Assembly: GCA_902766345.1 (NCBI GenBank)
Contig: CACXDK010000014.1
Span: 1 to 9,852, forward strand
Length of the DNA: 9,852 nt
Direction: 5' to 3'
Origin: an uncultured Spirochaetaceae bacterium
GTDB taxonomy: Bacteria; Spirochaetota; Spirochaetia; Treponematales; Treponemataceae
Below the pieces are notes generated by a model. The model did not search any database, was not told where the DNA came from, and saw only the letters and a program-made list of their open reading frames with translations. This document shows positions 1-6,208 of this stretch, piece after piece (position 1 is the stretch's first letter; each line of letters begins with the position of its first letter). The position numbers were made by a program, and so were the translations under genes.

Positions 1-115
1 GAGCGAAACTGTACGTTCTCGATGAGCGAAACTGTACGTTCTCGATGGACGAAACTGTACGTTCTCGATGAGCGAAACTGTACGTTCTCGATAAGCAAAA
101 CCGTGCGTTCTCGCC
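1..115. repeat. Tandem array of five 23-bp repeat units
   Basis: Five head-to-tail units of 23 bp lie at 1-23, 24-46, 47-69, 70-92 and 93-115. Units 1, 2 and 4 are identical. Unit 3 differs at its second and third bases (GGAC for GAGC). Unit 5 is diverged at six positions and looks like the decayed edge of the array. Each unit contains an imperfect dyad, CGAAAC-TGTAC-GTT(C)TCG, which can form a 6-bp stem with a 5-nt loop and one bulged C. There are no spacers between units, so this is not a CRISPR array. The left end may lie outside the window. Neither strand has a stop codon in any frame across units 1-4. The array stops six bases before the -35 box of the tRNA promoter. Its function is unknown: it could be a dispersed intergenic repeat, a set of protein-binding sites, or the end of an upstream repetitive gene. 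Confidence 0.95.
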
Positions 116-121
116 CCGTAG

Positions 122-151
122 TTGACCAAAATACTTACTTTCTGTTATGAT
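122..151 (+). promoter_or_regulatory. Sigma-70 promoter of tRNA-Ala
   Basis: A -35 box TTGACC (122-127) and a -10 box TATGAT (146-151) are separated by 18 bp. The expected transcription start, near 158, lies only about five bases before the mature tRNA 5' end at 163, which is the usual tight layout of a tRNA promoter. The 23-bp repeat array ends just upstream. The same promoter is the only clear one for the following flavin-reductase gene. Confidence 0.75.
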
Positions 152-162
152 AAAGACATCTT

Positions 163-236
<74 letters not shown>

Positions 237-238
237 CT

Positions 239-778
239 ATGTTTAAGAATATCCGACCTGAAGCAATTACAGATAATCCCTTTAAAATGATTGGCAAAGA
301 CTGGATGCTTGTTACAGCATGTACAAAAACAGTCGATGAAGAAGGCAATGTCCGCACAGGCAGAGTAAACACAATGACTGCCAGCTGGGGCGGTGCAGGC
401 TTTTTGTGGAACAAGCCAGTAGCAACAATTTACATTCGCCCTACCCGCTATACAAAAGAAATAATCGATCAGACAGATACTTTTTCTTTGAGCATTCTTC
501 CAGAAAACAAATACAAGACTGCTCTTGATTACTGTGGAAGCCACAGCGGTCGTGACGGAGACAAATTCAAAGCTGCAAAGCTGGATGTACAGTATACAAA
601 TGACACTCCTTGGATAAAACAGGCTCGTCTTGTACTTATTTGCAGAAAACTCTATGCACAGGAATTTTCTCCATACAGCTTTACAGATGAAAAAATCTTA
701 AACCAGAACTATAAAAAAGATGATTTCCACACAATGTACATTGGGGAAATCATCAAAGTAATGGAAGATAAACGCTAA
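239..778 (+). CDS. Flavin reductase family (FMN-binding split barrel) protein
   Basis: The 179-residue protein resembles flavin-reductase-like FMN-binding proteins. Such proteins bind FMN in a split barrel and usually transfer electrons from NAD(P)H to flavin or another acceptor in the cytosol. The FMN-site region is the NTMTASWGG stretch near residues 44-52, followed by the family-typical 'NKPVATIYIRPTRYT' segment (58-72) and the TFSLSILPE strand (81-89). The end of the domain, 'FHTMYIGEI' (163-171), is also typical. The start at 239 is chosen because homologues, as I remember them, begin with MFK..P..I.DNPFK.IGKDW. A reading starting further upstream would translate the tRNA. There is no Shine-Dalgarno sequence, since only CT lies between the tRNA and the ATG. 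The physiological substrate cannot be told. It converges with the DJ-1 gene, 19 bp between stop codons. Confidence 0.88.
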   Translation: MFKNIRPEAITDNPFKMIGKDWMLVTACTKTVDEEGNVRTGRVNTMTASWGGAGFLWNKPVATIYIRPTRYTKEIIDQTDTFSLSILPENKYKTALDYCGSHSGRDGDKFKAAKLDVQYTNDTPWIKQARLVLICRKLYAQEFSPYSFTDEKILNQNYKKDDFHTMYIGEIIKVMEDKR

Positions 779-797
779 AACTTCTTAAAGAGAAGCA

Positions 798-1373
798 CTA
801 ACGCTGGAGTGTGGAAGTCTTAATTCTTCTATAGGTTTCCTCTCCAGCAAGTGTTTTTACTATTTCCATGGCAAATTCTTCTGCAGCACCAGCACCTCTT
901 CCTGTAATAAGATTTGCATCATGAACAAAAGGCTTTTCGTCCACAAAATTAGCTTTAAACTCGCCAGCATCGCTTTCCATATCAGTATAGCAGGTCCATT
1001 TTCTGTCTTTTAATGCAGTTGTCTTTGAAAGAACTAAAGCAGGAGCAGCACAAATTGCACAAATCAGCTTTTTTTCTGCATCCATTGCATTAATAAAAGA
1101 AATGGCACTGGCATTAGCTGCAATATTCTTTGTACCAGGCATTCCGCCAGGAACAACAACAGCATCTGGCAAAACACCGCCACAAGAAGAAAGATATGCT
1201 TCCAGTGTAATATCTGCTGTAACACAGACTTTATGGGAACAGGTAACAGTCCGTGAATCTGTTCCTACAGAAACAAGAGTTACATCCAAACCTGCGCGCC
1301 GTAAATAATCCACAGGAGTCAAAGTTTCAACTTCTTCAGACCCGTCTGCAATGAAAATTACAACATTTTTCAT
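798..1373 (-). CDS. DJ-1/PfpI (YajL-like) family protein
   Basis: A 191-residue cytosolic protein of the DJ-1/ThiJ/YajL family, full length. The conserved glutamate of the active site is E16 in the GSEEVETL motif (11-18). The reactive nucleophilic cysteine is C108 in AICAAP (106-111), placed as in E. coli YajL. A GRGAGAAEEFA stretch (158-168) matches the GPGT..EFA motif near the family C-terminus. The position of human DJ-1 H126 appears to be Y129, as in other YajL-like members that lack that histidine. The family is linked to protection from carbonyl and oxidative stress; claims of deglycase or glyoxalase activity are debated. The start is supported by AAGGAG (1383-1388 on the complement) about ten bases upstream. 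It is divergent from the signalling operon. Confidence 0.92.
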   Translation of the reverse strand: MKNVVIFIADGSEEVETLTPVDYLRRAGLDVTLVSVGTDSRTVTCSHKVCVTADITLEAYLSSCGGVLPDAVVVPGGMPGTKNIAANASAISFINAMDAEKKLICAICAAPALVLSKTTALKDRKWTCYTDMESDAGEFKANFVDEKPFVHDANLITGRGAGAAEEFAMEIVKTLAGEETYRRIKTSTLQR

Positions 1374-1386
1374 AATAAAATGCTCC

Positions 1387-1416
1387 TTGAAAACAAAAAT
1401 ATCATTGCAATTATAA
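1387..1416 (+). promoter_or_regulatory. Candidate promoter of the signalling operon
   Basis: TTGAAA (1387-1392) and TTATAA (1411-1416) are 18 bp apart, placing transcription start near 1423, about 19 bases before the ATG at 1442. The -10 match is imperfect and the region is AT-rich, so this is only a candidate. No ribosome-binding site is seen between it and the start codon. Confidence 0.35.
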
Positions 1417-1438
1417 CCTAAATAAAGTAAACTTTAAA
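1410..1438 (-). promoter_or_regulatory. Promoter for the DJ-1 gene
   Basis: Read on the minus strand, a perfect -10 box TATAAT (complement of 1410-1415) lies 17 bp from a weak -35 box TTTAAA (complement of 1433-1438). The predicted start near 1403 gives a leader of about 30 bases that carries the AAGGAG ribosome site. The -10 box overlaps the candidate -10 box of the divergent operon. Confidence 0.6.
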
Positions 1439-1441
1439 TAA

Positions 1442-2698
1442 ATGAAAAATGTTTTAGCCATAGATGTGTCTTTGAATTTTTTTGATTTTCTCAAAACACA
1501 ACTGTCATACCAGCAGATAACACTGGAATTTGGAGACAGTGCAAAGAATGCTTATACAAAAATGGCCTCCATCGATCCAGAACTTGTTATCATCGATATT
1601 GATATTAATTTTAATTCTGTCTTAGAGTTCTTGAAACGCAAACTCAACGACCCTAATGCAAAAAACATCCCTATTATAGTAATTGGACGAGAAGAATACA
1701 GAAAACAGGTAACACCGCTTATTTATTACGGGGTACTAAAATTTTTCGCAAAGCCTGCTAAATTTGACAAGCTGTTCAGAACTATTGGAACTCTTATGGG
1801 GTTAAATTTTGAAGCAGACGAAACTCCATGTATTCTGGAAACTCATGTAAATGAGGATACAATCTTTATAGAAGTTTCGGGCGGACTTAACAGGGCAAAA
1901 TTGGCTATGTTAAGGTTCAGGCTTGCTCACAGCATAAAAGAATGTGCCATAAAGCAGCCTAAAGTCATAATAATGATATATAACATGGAACTGTCTTTCA
2001 TGGACACTCCAAATATTGTATTCCTGCTTGATAATGTTCTTGAAGATTATAACATTTCCAATAAAAACGTTACTATAATCACAAAGAGCGAGTTTATACA
2101 CGAGCTGATAAAAGGTCGTCCAGAATATGCCCGCATACACATTTCGGACTGTCTGACATCTGTTATAGATGAAATAATGGGACAGTTTGCAGGAATGGAT
2201 CAGATAGAAACCATTACAAGCAAGCTCCTCATTCCAAACAAGACGGTTTCCGTGGCAGAACTTGACCCACGATTTTCAACCGACTATGACGGTACAATCA
2301 TGAAGGTTACTGACAATGGCGGCATTGTAAACGTAGCAATCGTTGATGATGACCCTATAATCCAGAAAATCCTTCAGGTGTCATTTGAAAAATCTGGAGC
2401 CGATACTTTCGTATTCAACAGCGGAGTCTCGTTTCTTAATTCTATTCCAGACCACCTTTATGACATCATTGTCCTTGATATATTCATTCCAGACATGAAC
2501 GGTTTTGACATTCTGCACAACCTGCAGCACAGAGACTATGATGCATCAATTCTGGTTTATTCACAGGCTACCAATAAGGAATATGTCATAAAGTCTTTGA
2601 CTATGGGTGCAAAAAATTATCTGGTTAAGCCACAAAAGCCAGGTCTGGTAGTAAGCACGGCTTTTGAAATGCTCTTGCACAATAAGAATGAACTATAG
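1442..2698 (+). CDS. REC / STAS-like / REC response-regulator protein
   Basis: A 418-residue soluble protein with three parts. Residues 1-118 form a receiver-like fold: D8, the candidate phospho-site D52 in ELVIIDID, and K104 in AKP. Only one residue of the acidic pair is kept, so it may be degenerate. Residues 130-250 look like a STAS domain by pattern (IFIEVSGGLN, then KVIIMIYNMELSFMDT, then NVTIITKS), but the usual phosphorylated serine is not evident. Residues 296-412 are a canonical receiver with D302-D304, phospho-acceptor D346 (IIVLDIFIPD), S374 and K396 (LVKP). There is no DNA-binding output domain and no membrane segment. The last 11 bases overlap the downstream histidine kinase in another frame, so the two are almost certainly co-translated partners. 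The C-terminus ends directly after the last helix of the second receiver. This suggests that it once continued into the kinase. No Shine-Dalgarno sequence is visible. Confidence 0.88.
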   Translation: MKNVLAIDVSLNFFDFLKTQLSYQQITLEFGDSAKNAYTKMASIDPELVIIDIDINFNSVLEFLKRKLNDPNAKNIPIIVIGREEYRKQVTPLIYYGVLKFFAKPAKFDKLFRTIGTLMGLNFEADETPCILETHVNEDTIFIEVSGGLNRAKLAMLRFRLAHSIKECAIKQPKVIIMIYNMELSFMDTPNIVFLLDNVLEDYNISNKNVTIITKSEFIHELIKGRPEYARIHISDCLTSVIDEIMGQFAGMDQIETITSKLLIPNKTVSVAELDPRFSTDYDGTIMKVTDNGGIVNVAIVDDDPIIQKILQVSFEKSGADTFVFNSGVSFLNSIPDHLYDIIVLDIFIPDMNGFDILHNLQHRDYDASILVYSQATNKEYVIKSLTMGAKNYLVKPQKPGLVVSTAFEMLLHNKNEL

Positions 2699-4634
2699 TG
2701 CCATTGATTCAGGAAGTAGATTTTTAGCGAGTACGCTCCATGAAGTGCGTACTCCTATTCAAACAATTATAAGTACAACCGAGCTTTTGGAAGACACCAC
2801 TCTTGATAAAGAGCAGACGGAATACGTACGTCAGATAGAATTCAGTGCCAATGTTCTTCTACAGCTTGCAAATGATGTCCTTGACTTTACAAAAATACGC
2901 TCAAAAGAATTCAAACTTGAAAGCATTCCGTTTGACATCATAGAACTTACGGAACATGTCGTAGACTTAATCAGTATTGACGCCTTCAACAAAGGGCTTG
3001 AAGTCATTACCGACATTGACTACAGCATGCCTGCAACGGTCATGGGTGACCCAACCCGAATGCAGCAAATTCTTTTGAACCTGGTAAAAAATGCCGTAAA
3101 GTTCACGTCCAAAGGTTACATCCTTGTACGCCTTGCCCACGAAAACAACAATCTTTATTTTCAAGTCATAGACAGCGGCATTGGCGTTGTACAGGAAAAG
3201 CAAAGCCTTATTTTTAAGGATTTTTATCAGGTAGATGCAAGTACTACAAGAAAATATGGTGGAACAGGACTGGGACTTGCAATCTGTAAAAACCTTGTAG
3301 AAGTAATGAACGGTCAGATTGGCATGCGTTCAAATCCGAAAGGCGGTTCAATATTCTGGTTTACCATTCCTTTAGTGCAGTCTTCCTTTGACATTGAAAA
3401 GAAAGAAAATCTTTCAGCACCAAAAGACACACGCGTACTTATTATTGACAACAACAGGCTTTCGCTTTCCTGCTTTGGAAAAAAACTCTGTTCGCTGGGC
3501 ATAAACAGAATAAGCGGTGCAACATCGGCAGAGGAAGCCCTTTCAAAACTTGCAGATGCATGCCGTCAGAAAAGACCTTTCACTACAGTTTTCATAAACA
3601 TCCCCATTGCAGAACAGGAAGACTGGAAGATAGTCTCCGCCATCCGCGAAGAAAAAAGCTTCCAGAACATAAAGCTCATACTGATGATTCCCGAAGGTCA
3701 GATGCGAAAAGATTCAAAGAAAAAGATGCTCAACATGTTTGACAGCTATCTTTACAAGCCTTTGAAACGGGATCCCCTGCTCAGCATATTCAATAATACA
3801 GCTCCTAAAGAGCAGCTTTTGGAACAGCAGAAAGAAGAAGAGGAAAAACTTAACAGGACAGTTGCCAAAGGAAATCAAATTCTTATTGCAGAAGACCATC
3901 CTGTCAACAGAAAACTCTTGCAGACGTTCCTTGAACGCTACGGTGCAACGGTGTATCTTGCAGAAAATGGTGTTCAGGTCATTGAGCAGGTTGTAAAACA
4001 TCCAGAAATAGACTTAATCTTTATGGACATCTTTATGCCTGTAAAGAACGGTATTGATGCAACGGTAGAAATCCGTAATATGAGCTACAAGGGCATTATC
4101 ATTGCCTGCACAGCAAACAGCGACCCTGACGATTTTAAGCAGTACAAGAAGATGGGCATTAATGACATCCTTGTAAAGCCTTACCGAAGGGAATCTGTAA
4201 AAAAGATGCTGGACAAATGGAACACGGTTCTTATGTTCCCGGAAGCTAAAAAGATTGTTTCCCTCACCGAAACAAACAATAAGGCTGCAGAAATTTGGGA
4301 TTTGGCAGACTTTACAGACACAACAAATCAAGACAAGGAACTTGCAAAATCGCTTATGGACGACTACATTGCCCAGACGCAGAAATTCCTTGGACTTATT
4401 AAACGGGAACTTGAAAATAAAGATAAAAACATTGAAAACCTTAAGTATTATGCACACACGCTAAAAGGAAGCAGTTCTGCAGTAAGTGTTCATAAACTTG
4501 CGGCATATAGTAAAAAAATGGAAGAAGCGGCAACTGAAAACGACCTTACAACTTTTGAATCTATAAGGGTAAACTTTGCAGTTGACTTTCTAACATTAAA
4601 ACAACTTGTAAAATCATGGAAATCGGCACTATGA
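2688..4634 (+). CDS. Soluble hybrid histidine kinase (HisKA-HATPase-REC*-REC-HPt)
   Basis: A 648-residue phosphorelay kinase with no sensor domain and no membrane segment. The HisKA domain starts at once, with H18 in STLHEVRTP. The ATPase domain has the N box around N135 (NLVKNAVKF), G1 at DSGIG (162-166) and G2 at GGTGLGLAI (191-199). Residues 248-368 form a receiver-like domain whose phospho-acceptor aspartate is N304 (VFINIP), so it is probably inactive. Residues 396-511 are an intact receiver: E402/D403, D447, T475, K497. Residues 545-645 are an HPt domain with H590 in YYAHTLKGSS. I chose ATG 2688, which overlaps the previous gene's stop by 11 bases. An in-frame TTG at 2664 is possible but lacks a ribosome site. 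The phosphate path would be H18 to D447 to H590, and then perhaps to D346 of the upstream protein. Signal and output are unknown. Confidence 0.92.
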   Translation: MNYSAIDSGSRFLASTLHEVRTPIQTIISTTELLEDTTLDKEQTEYVRQIEFSANVLLQLANDVLDFTKIRSKEFKLESIPFDIIELTEHVVDLISIDAFNKGLEVITDIDYSMPATVMGDPTRMQQILLNLVKNAVKFTSKGYILVRLAHENNNLYFQVIDSGIGVVQEKQSLIFKDFYQVDASTTRKYGGTGLGLAICKNLVEVMNGQIGMRSNPKGGSIFWFTIPLVQSSFDIEKKENLSAPKDTRVLIIDNNRLSLSCFGKKLCSLGINRISGATSAEEALSKLADACRQKRPFTTVFINIPIAEQEDWKIVSAIREEKSFQNIKLILMIPEGQMRKDSKKKMLNMFDSYLYKPLKRDPLLSIFNNTAPKEQLLEQQKEEEEKLNRTVAKGNQILIAEDHPVNRKLLQTFLERYGATVYLAENGVQVIEQVVKHPEIDLIFMDIFMPVKNGIDATVEIRNMSYKGIIIACTANSDPDDFKQYKKMGINDILVKPYRRESVKKMLDKWNTVLMFPEAKKIVSLTETNNKAAEIWDLADFTDTTNQDKELAKSLMDDYIAQTQKFLGLIKRELENKDKNIENLKYYAHTLKGSSSAVSVHKLAAYSKKMEEAATENDLTTFESIRVNFAVDFLTLKQLVKSWKSAL

Positions 4635-5470
4635 ATTTCAAAACAAACTATCACACGCATTGTACCTTCTGCGACGGTAAAAACACAGCGGAAGAAATGG
4701 TTCTGTCTGCCATTGAAAAAGGCTTTGACATTTTAGGATTCAGCTCTCATTCAATGTATCCCTTTGCTTCAAGCTGGCACATTCCTGTAAAAAATCATGC
4801 AGCGTACGTTGCAACAATAAAAGAGCTCACTCAGAAATATAAAGACAAGATTTCTATTCTGTGCGGTTTTGAGGCAGACTTTATAGAAGGATTTTGCGCG
4901 CCAGATAAGGAAGCTTACAGCGAGTTTTCGCCAGACTACCTTATTGGTTCTGTACACTATGTTCCTGGCGATAAAGGATACTATGAGGCTGACGGTAATT
5001 CGCAGAAAGTACGCGAGGCTATTGATAAATATTATGGCGGGGATGTAAAGAAAGCGGTTCAAAGATATTTTCAAATTGAACGACAGATGTTAAAGAGCTG
5101 TTCTTTTGACATAATAGGACATCCTGATTTAATCAGAAAACAGAACAGTACGGAACAATTGTTCTGCGAAGAGGAGGACTGGTACAAGCAGGAAGTAATG
5201 CAGACTGTGCAGGCAATTGCAGATGCTAAGGTATGTGTAGAAATTAATACTGGCGGCATGGCACGGGGCTATATGAAAACGCCATTCCCATCTATGTTCT
5301 TTTTGGAGCAGCTGAACAAAAAAAATGTGCCTATTACCATAAACTCAGATTCTCATTCAAAAGACACGCTCGATTACTGGTTTGAAGAAGCTGTAGATTA
5401 TGCAAAAAAGGCAGGTTATAAAGAAGTGAGTTATTTCACAAAAGAGGGCATGAAAAAGCAGGAAATATAA
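4631..5470 (+). CDS. Histidinol-phosphatase (HisJ/HisK) family PHP phosphoesterase
   Basis: A 279-residue PHP-superfamily metal-dependent phosphoesterase. Likely metal ligands are visible: H8 and H10 (NYHTH), D15, H40 (SSH), E81 (GFEAD), H109 (SVHY), H164 (GHPD), and D240 with H242 (NSDSH). The family type enzyme removes phosphate from histidinol phosphate in histidine biosynthesis. No other his gene is in this window, so the substrate here may differ. I prefer the ATG at 4631, which overlaps the kinase stop as ATGA and puts the metal motif right at the N-terminus. An in-frame ATG at 4616 would add five residues. Translation is probably coupled to the kinase gene. Its place in a signalling operon is unexplained. 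Confidence 0.88.
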   Translation: MNFKTNYHTHCTFCDGKNTAEEMVLSAIEKGFDILGFSSHSMYPFASSWHIPVKNHAAYVATIKELTQKYKDKISILCGFEADFIEGFCAPDKEAYSEFSPDYLIGSVHYVPGDKGYYEADGNSQKVREAIDKYYGGDVKKAVQRYFQIERQMLKSCSFDIIGHPDLIRKQNSTEQLFCEEEDWYKQEVMQTVQAIADAKVCVEINTGGMARGYMKTPFPSMFFLEQLNKKNVPITINSDSHSKDTLDYWFEEAVDYAKKAGYKEVSYFTKEGMKKQEI

Positions 5471-5471
5471 T

Positions 5472-5523
5472 AAAAAAAGGCATTGCAGACGATGCACATG
5501 CATACATCTTGCAATGCCTTTTT
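5472..5523. terminator. Bidirectional intrinsic terminator
   Basis: A 14-bp perfect stem pairs 5474-5487 with 5510-5523 (AAAAAGGCATTGCA with its complement). It is extended by an inner GATG/CATC pairing (5491-5494 with 5505-5508). The outer A and T runs give a U-tract on both strands, so it can end the plus-strand signalling/PHP operon and the minus-strand dksA-like transcript that converge here. Confidence 0.92.
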
Positions 5524-5541
5524 AATGTAGAATAAACCATT

Positions 5542-5898
5542 TTAACGGTTCTTCTTTTCTTCTTTAGCCTGACAGTTTATGCAGAGACCTGCATAAGGAA
5601 TAGCTTCCAATCTGGCTTCTGGAATTTCTTTTCCACAGATAAGACAAATTCCATACTTTCCCTGCTTAATTCTATCCAAAGCACTATCGATCAGCTGGAG
5701 ACGGTAAGAAGATGCCTCCCCCAGAGAATTCAAAAGTGTTCTGTCTATTGTATCAGATGCGATATCAGCATCATCACCAGTTTCAAGAGTATCAACCATA
5801 TTTGAAAGTTGTTCGCTGCGACCAGCAAGGGACTCAAGAATTTCTTTTCTTTGGATTAGTAATTTCTGTTTTTGTTCTTCACAAAAATCTGCATTCAT
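5542..5898 (-). CDS. dksA: DksA/TraR family C4 zinc-finger protein
   Basis: A 118-residue protein of the DksA/TraR family, somewhat shorter than E. coli DksA (about 151 residues). Residues 7-80 are helical and should form the coiled-coil hairpin. A DxxDxA motif is present at its tip (D42, D45, A47), the motif DksA uses inside the RNA polymerase secondary channel. The C-terminal zinc finger is C85-x2-C88-x17-C106-x2-C109. By family knowledge it would tune transcription initiation with ppGpp; whether it responds to ppGpp here is inference. The start is backed by AAGGAG (complement of 5904-5909), about six bases upstream. It is divergent from infA and ends at a shared terminator. The symbol is by family resemblance; it could be another DksA-like paralogue. 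Confidence 0.9.
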   Translation of the reverse strand: MNADFCEEQKQKLLIQRKEILESLAGRSEQLSNMVDTLETGDDADIASDTIDRTLLNSLGEASSYRLQLIDSALDRIKQGKYGICLICGKEIPEARLEAIPYAGLCINCQAKEEKKNR

Positions 5899-5910
5899 AA
5901 TTACTCCTTG

Positions 5911-5939
5911 TTGACAATTATTTTTATTTTGTACATACT
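5911..5939 (+). promoter_or_regulatory. Candidate promoter of infA
   Basis: A consensus -35 box TTGACA (5911-5916) is followed after 17 bp by CATACT (5934-5939), a four-of-six match to the -10 consensus. The start near 5946 gives a leader of about 40 bases that carries the strong GGAGG site. Confidence 0.55.
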
Positions 5940-5967
5940 AATATATCAAAAAATTCTAAAAATGCAA
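5940..5967 (-). promoter_or_regulatory. Candidate promoter of the dksA-like gene
   Basis: On the minus strand, TTGCAT (complement of 5962-5967) and TATATT (complement of 5940-5945) are 16 bp apart. Transcription would start near 5933. The -10 box directly abuts the -10 box of the opposed infA promoter. Confidence 0.5.
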
Positions 5968-5976
5968 ATGAATTCT

Positions 5977-5981
5977 GGAGG
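5977..5981 (+). promoter_or_regulatory. infA ribosome-binding site
   Basis: GGAGG lies five bases before the GTG at 5987 and fixes this non-ATG start, which also agrees with the usual IF-1 N-terminus. Confidence 0.85.
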
Positions 5982-5986
5982 AATTT

Positions 5987-6208
5987 GTGGCAGCTAAAGA
6001 TGAAGCTATTGAAGTAGTTGGAATCGTAAAGGAAGCACTTCCTAATACGGTGTTTCGTGTAGAATTAGAAAACAAACATATCATTCTTGCACATTTGAGC
6101 GGAAAAATGAGAAAACATTACATCCGCATTGTTCCAGGTGACAGTGTAAAGGTTGAACTCTCTCCTTATGACTTGAATCGTGGAAGAATTATTTTCCGCG
6201 AACGCTAA
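5987..6208 (+). CDS. infA: Translation initiation factor IF-1
   Basis: A 73-residue single OB-fold protein, the normal IF-1 length. The family signature is clear along the whole sequence: [20 protein letters not shown] near 8-27, then [16 protein letters not shown] (33-48), [14 protein letters not shown] (50-63) and RGRIIFR (65-71). IF-1 binds the A site of the 30S subunit and acts with IF-2 and IF-3 in initiation. It starts with GTG. It has its own promoter and is not in a ribosomal-protein operon. Its stop codon (6206-6208) touches the stop codon of the convergent DnaJ-like gene, leaving no room for an intergenic terminator. Confidence 0.98.
   Translation: MAAKDEAIEVVGIVKEALPNTVFRVELENKHIILAHLSGKMRKHYIRIVPGDSVKVELSPYDLNRGRIIFRER

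Noticed and set aside
1..115. CRISPR array
   Set aside because: The units are directly adjacent with no unique spacers, so this is a simple tandem repeat.
781..795. Terminator between the flavin-reductase and DJ-1 genes (CTTCT-TAAAG-AGAAG)
   Set aside because: The stem is only 5 bp, AT-rich and lacks a U-tract, so it is not convincing as an intrinsic terminator.
2664..2687. TTG start for the histidine kinase at 2664
   Set aside because: It has no ribosome site and adds eight residues (beginning LKCSCTIR) with no family support; ATG 2688 in the stop-codon overlap is more likely.
4014..4457. 147-codon open frame on the minus strand inside the kinase gene
   Set aside because: It is antisense to well-conserved receiver and HPt coding sequence and shows no recognisable domain; a shadow frame.
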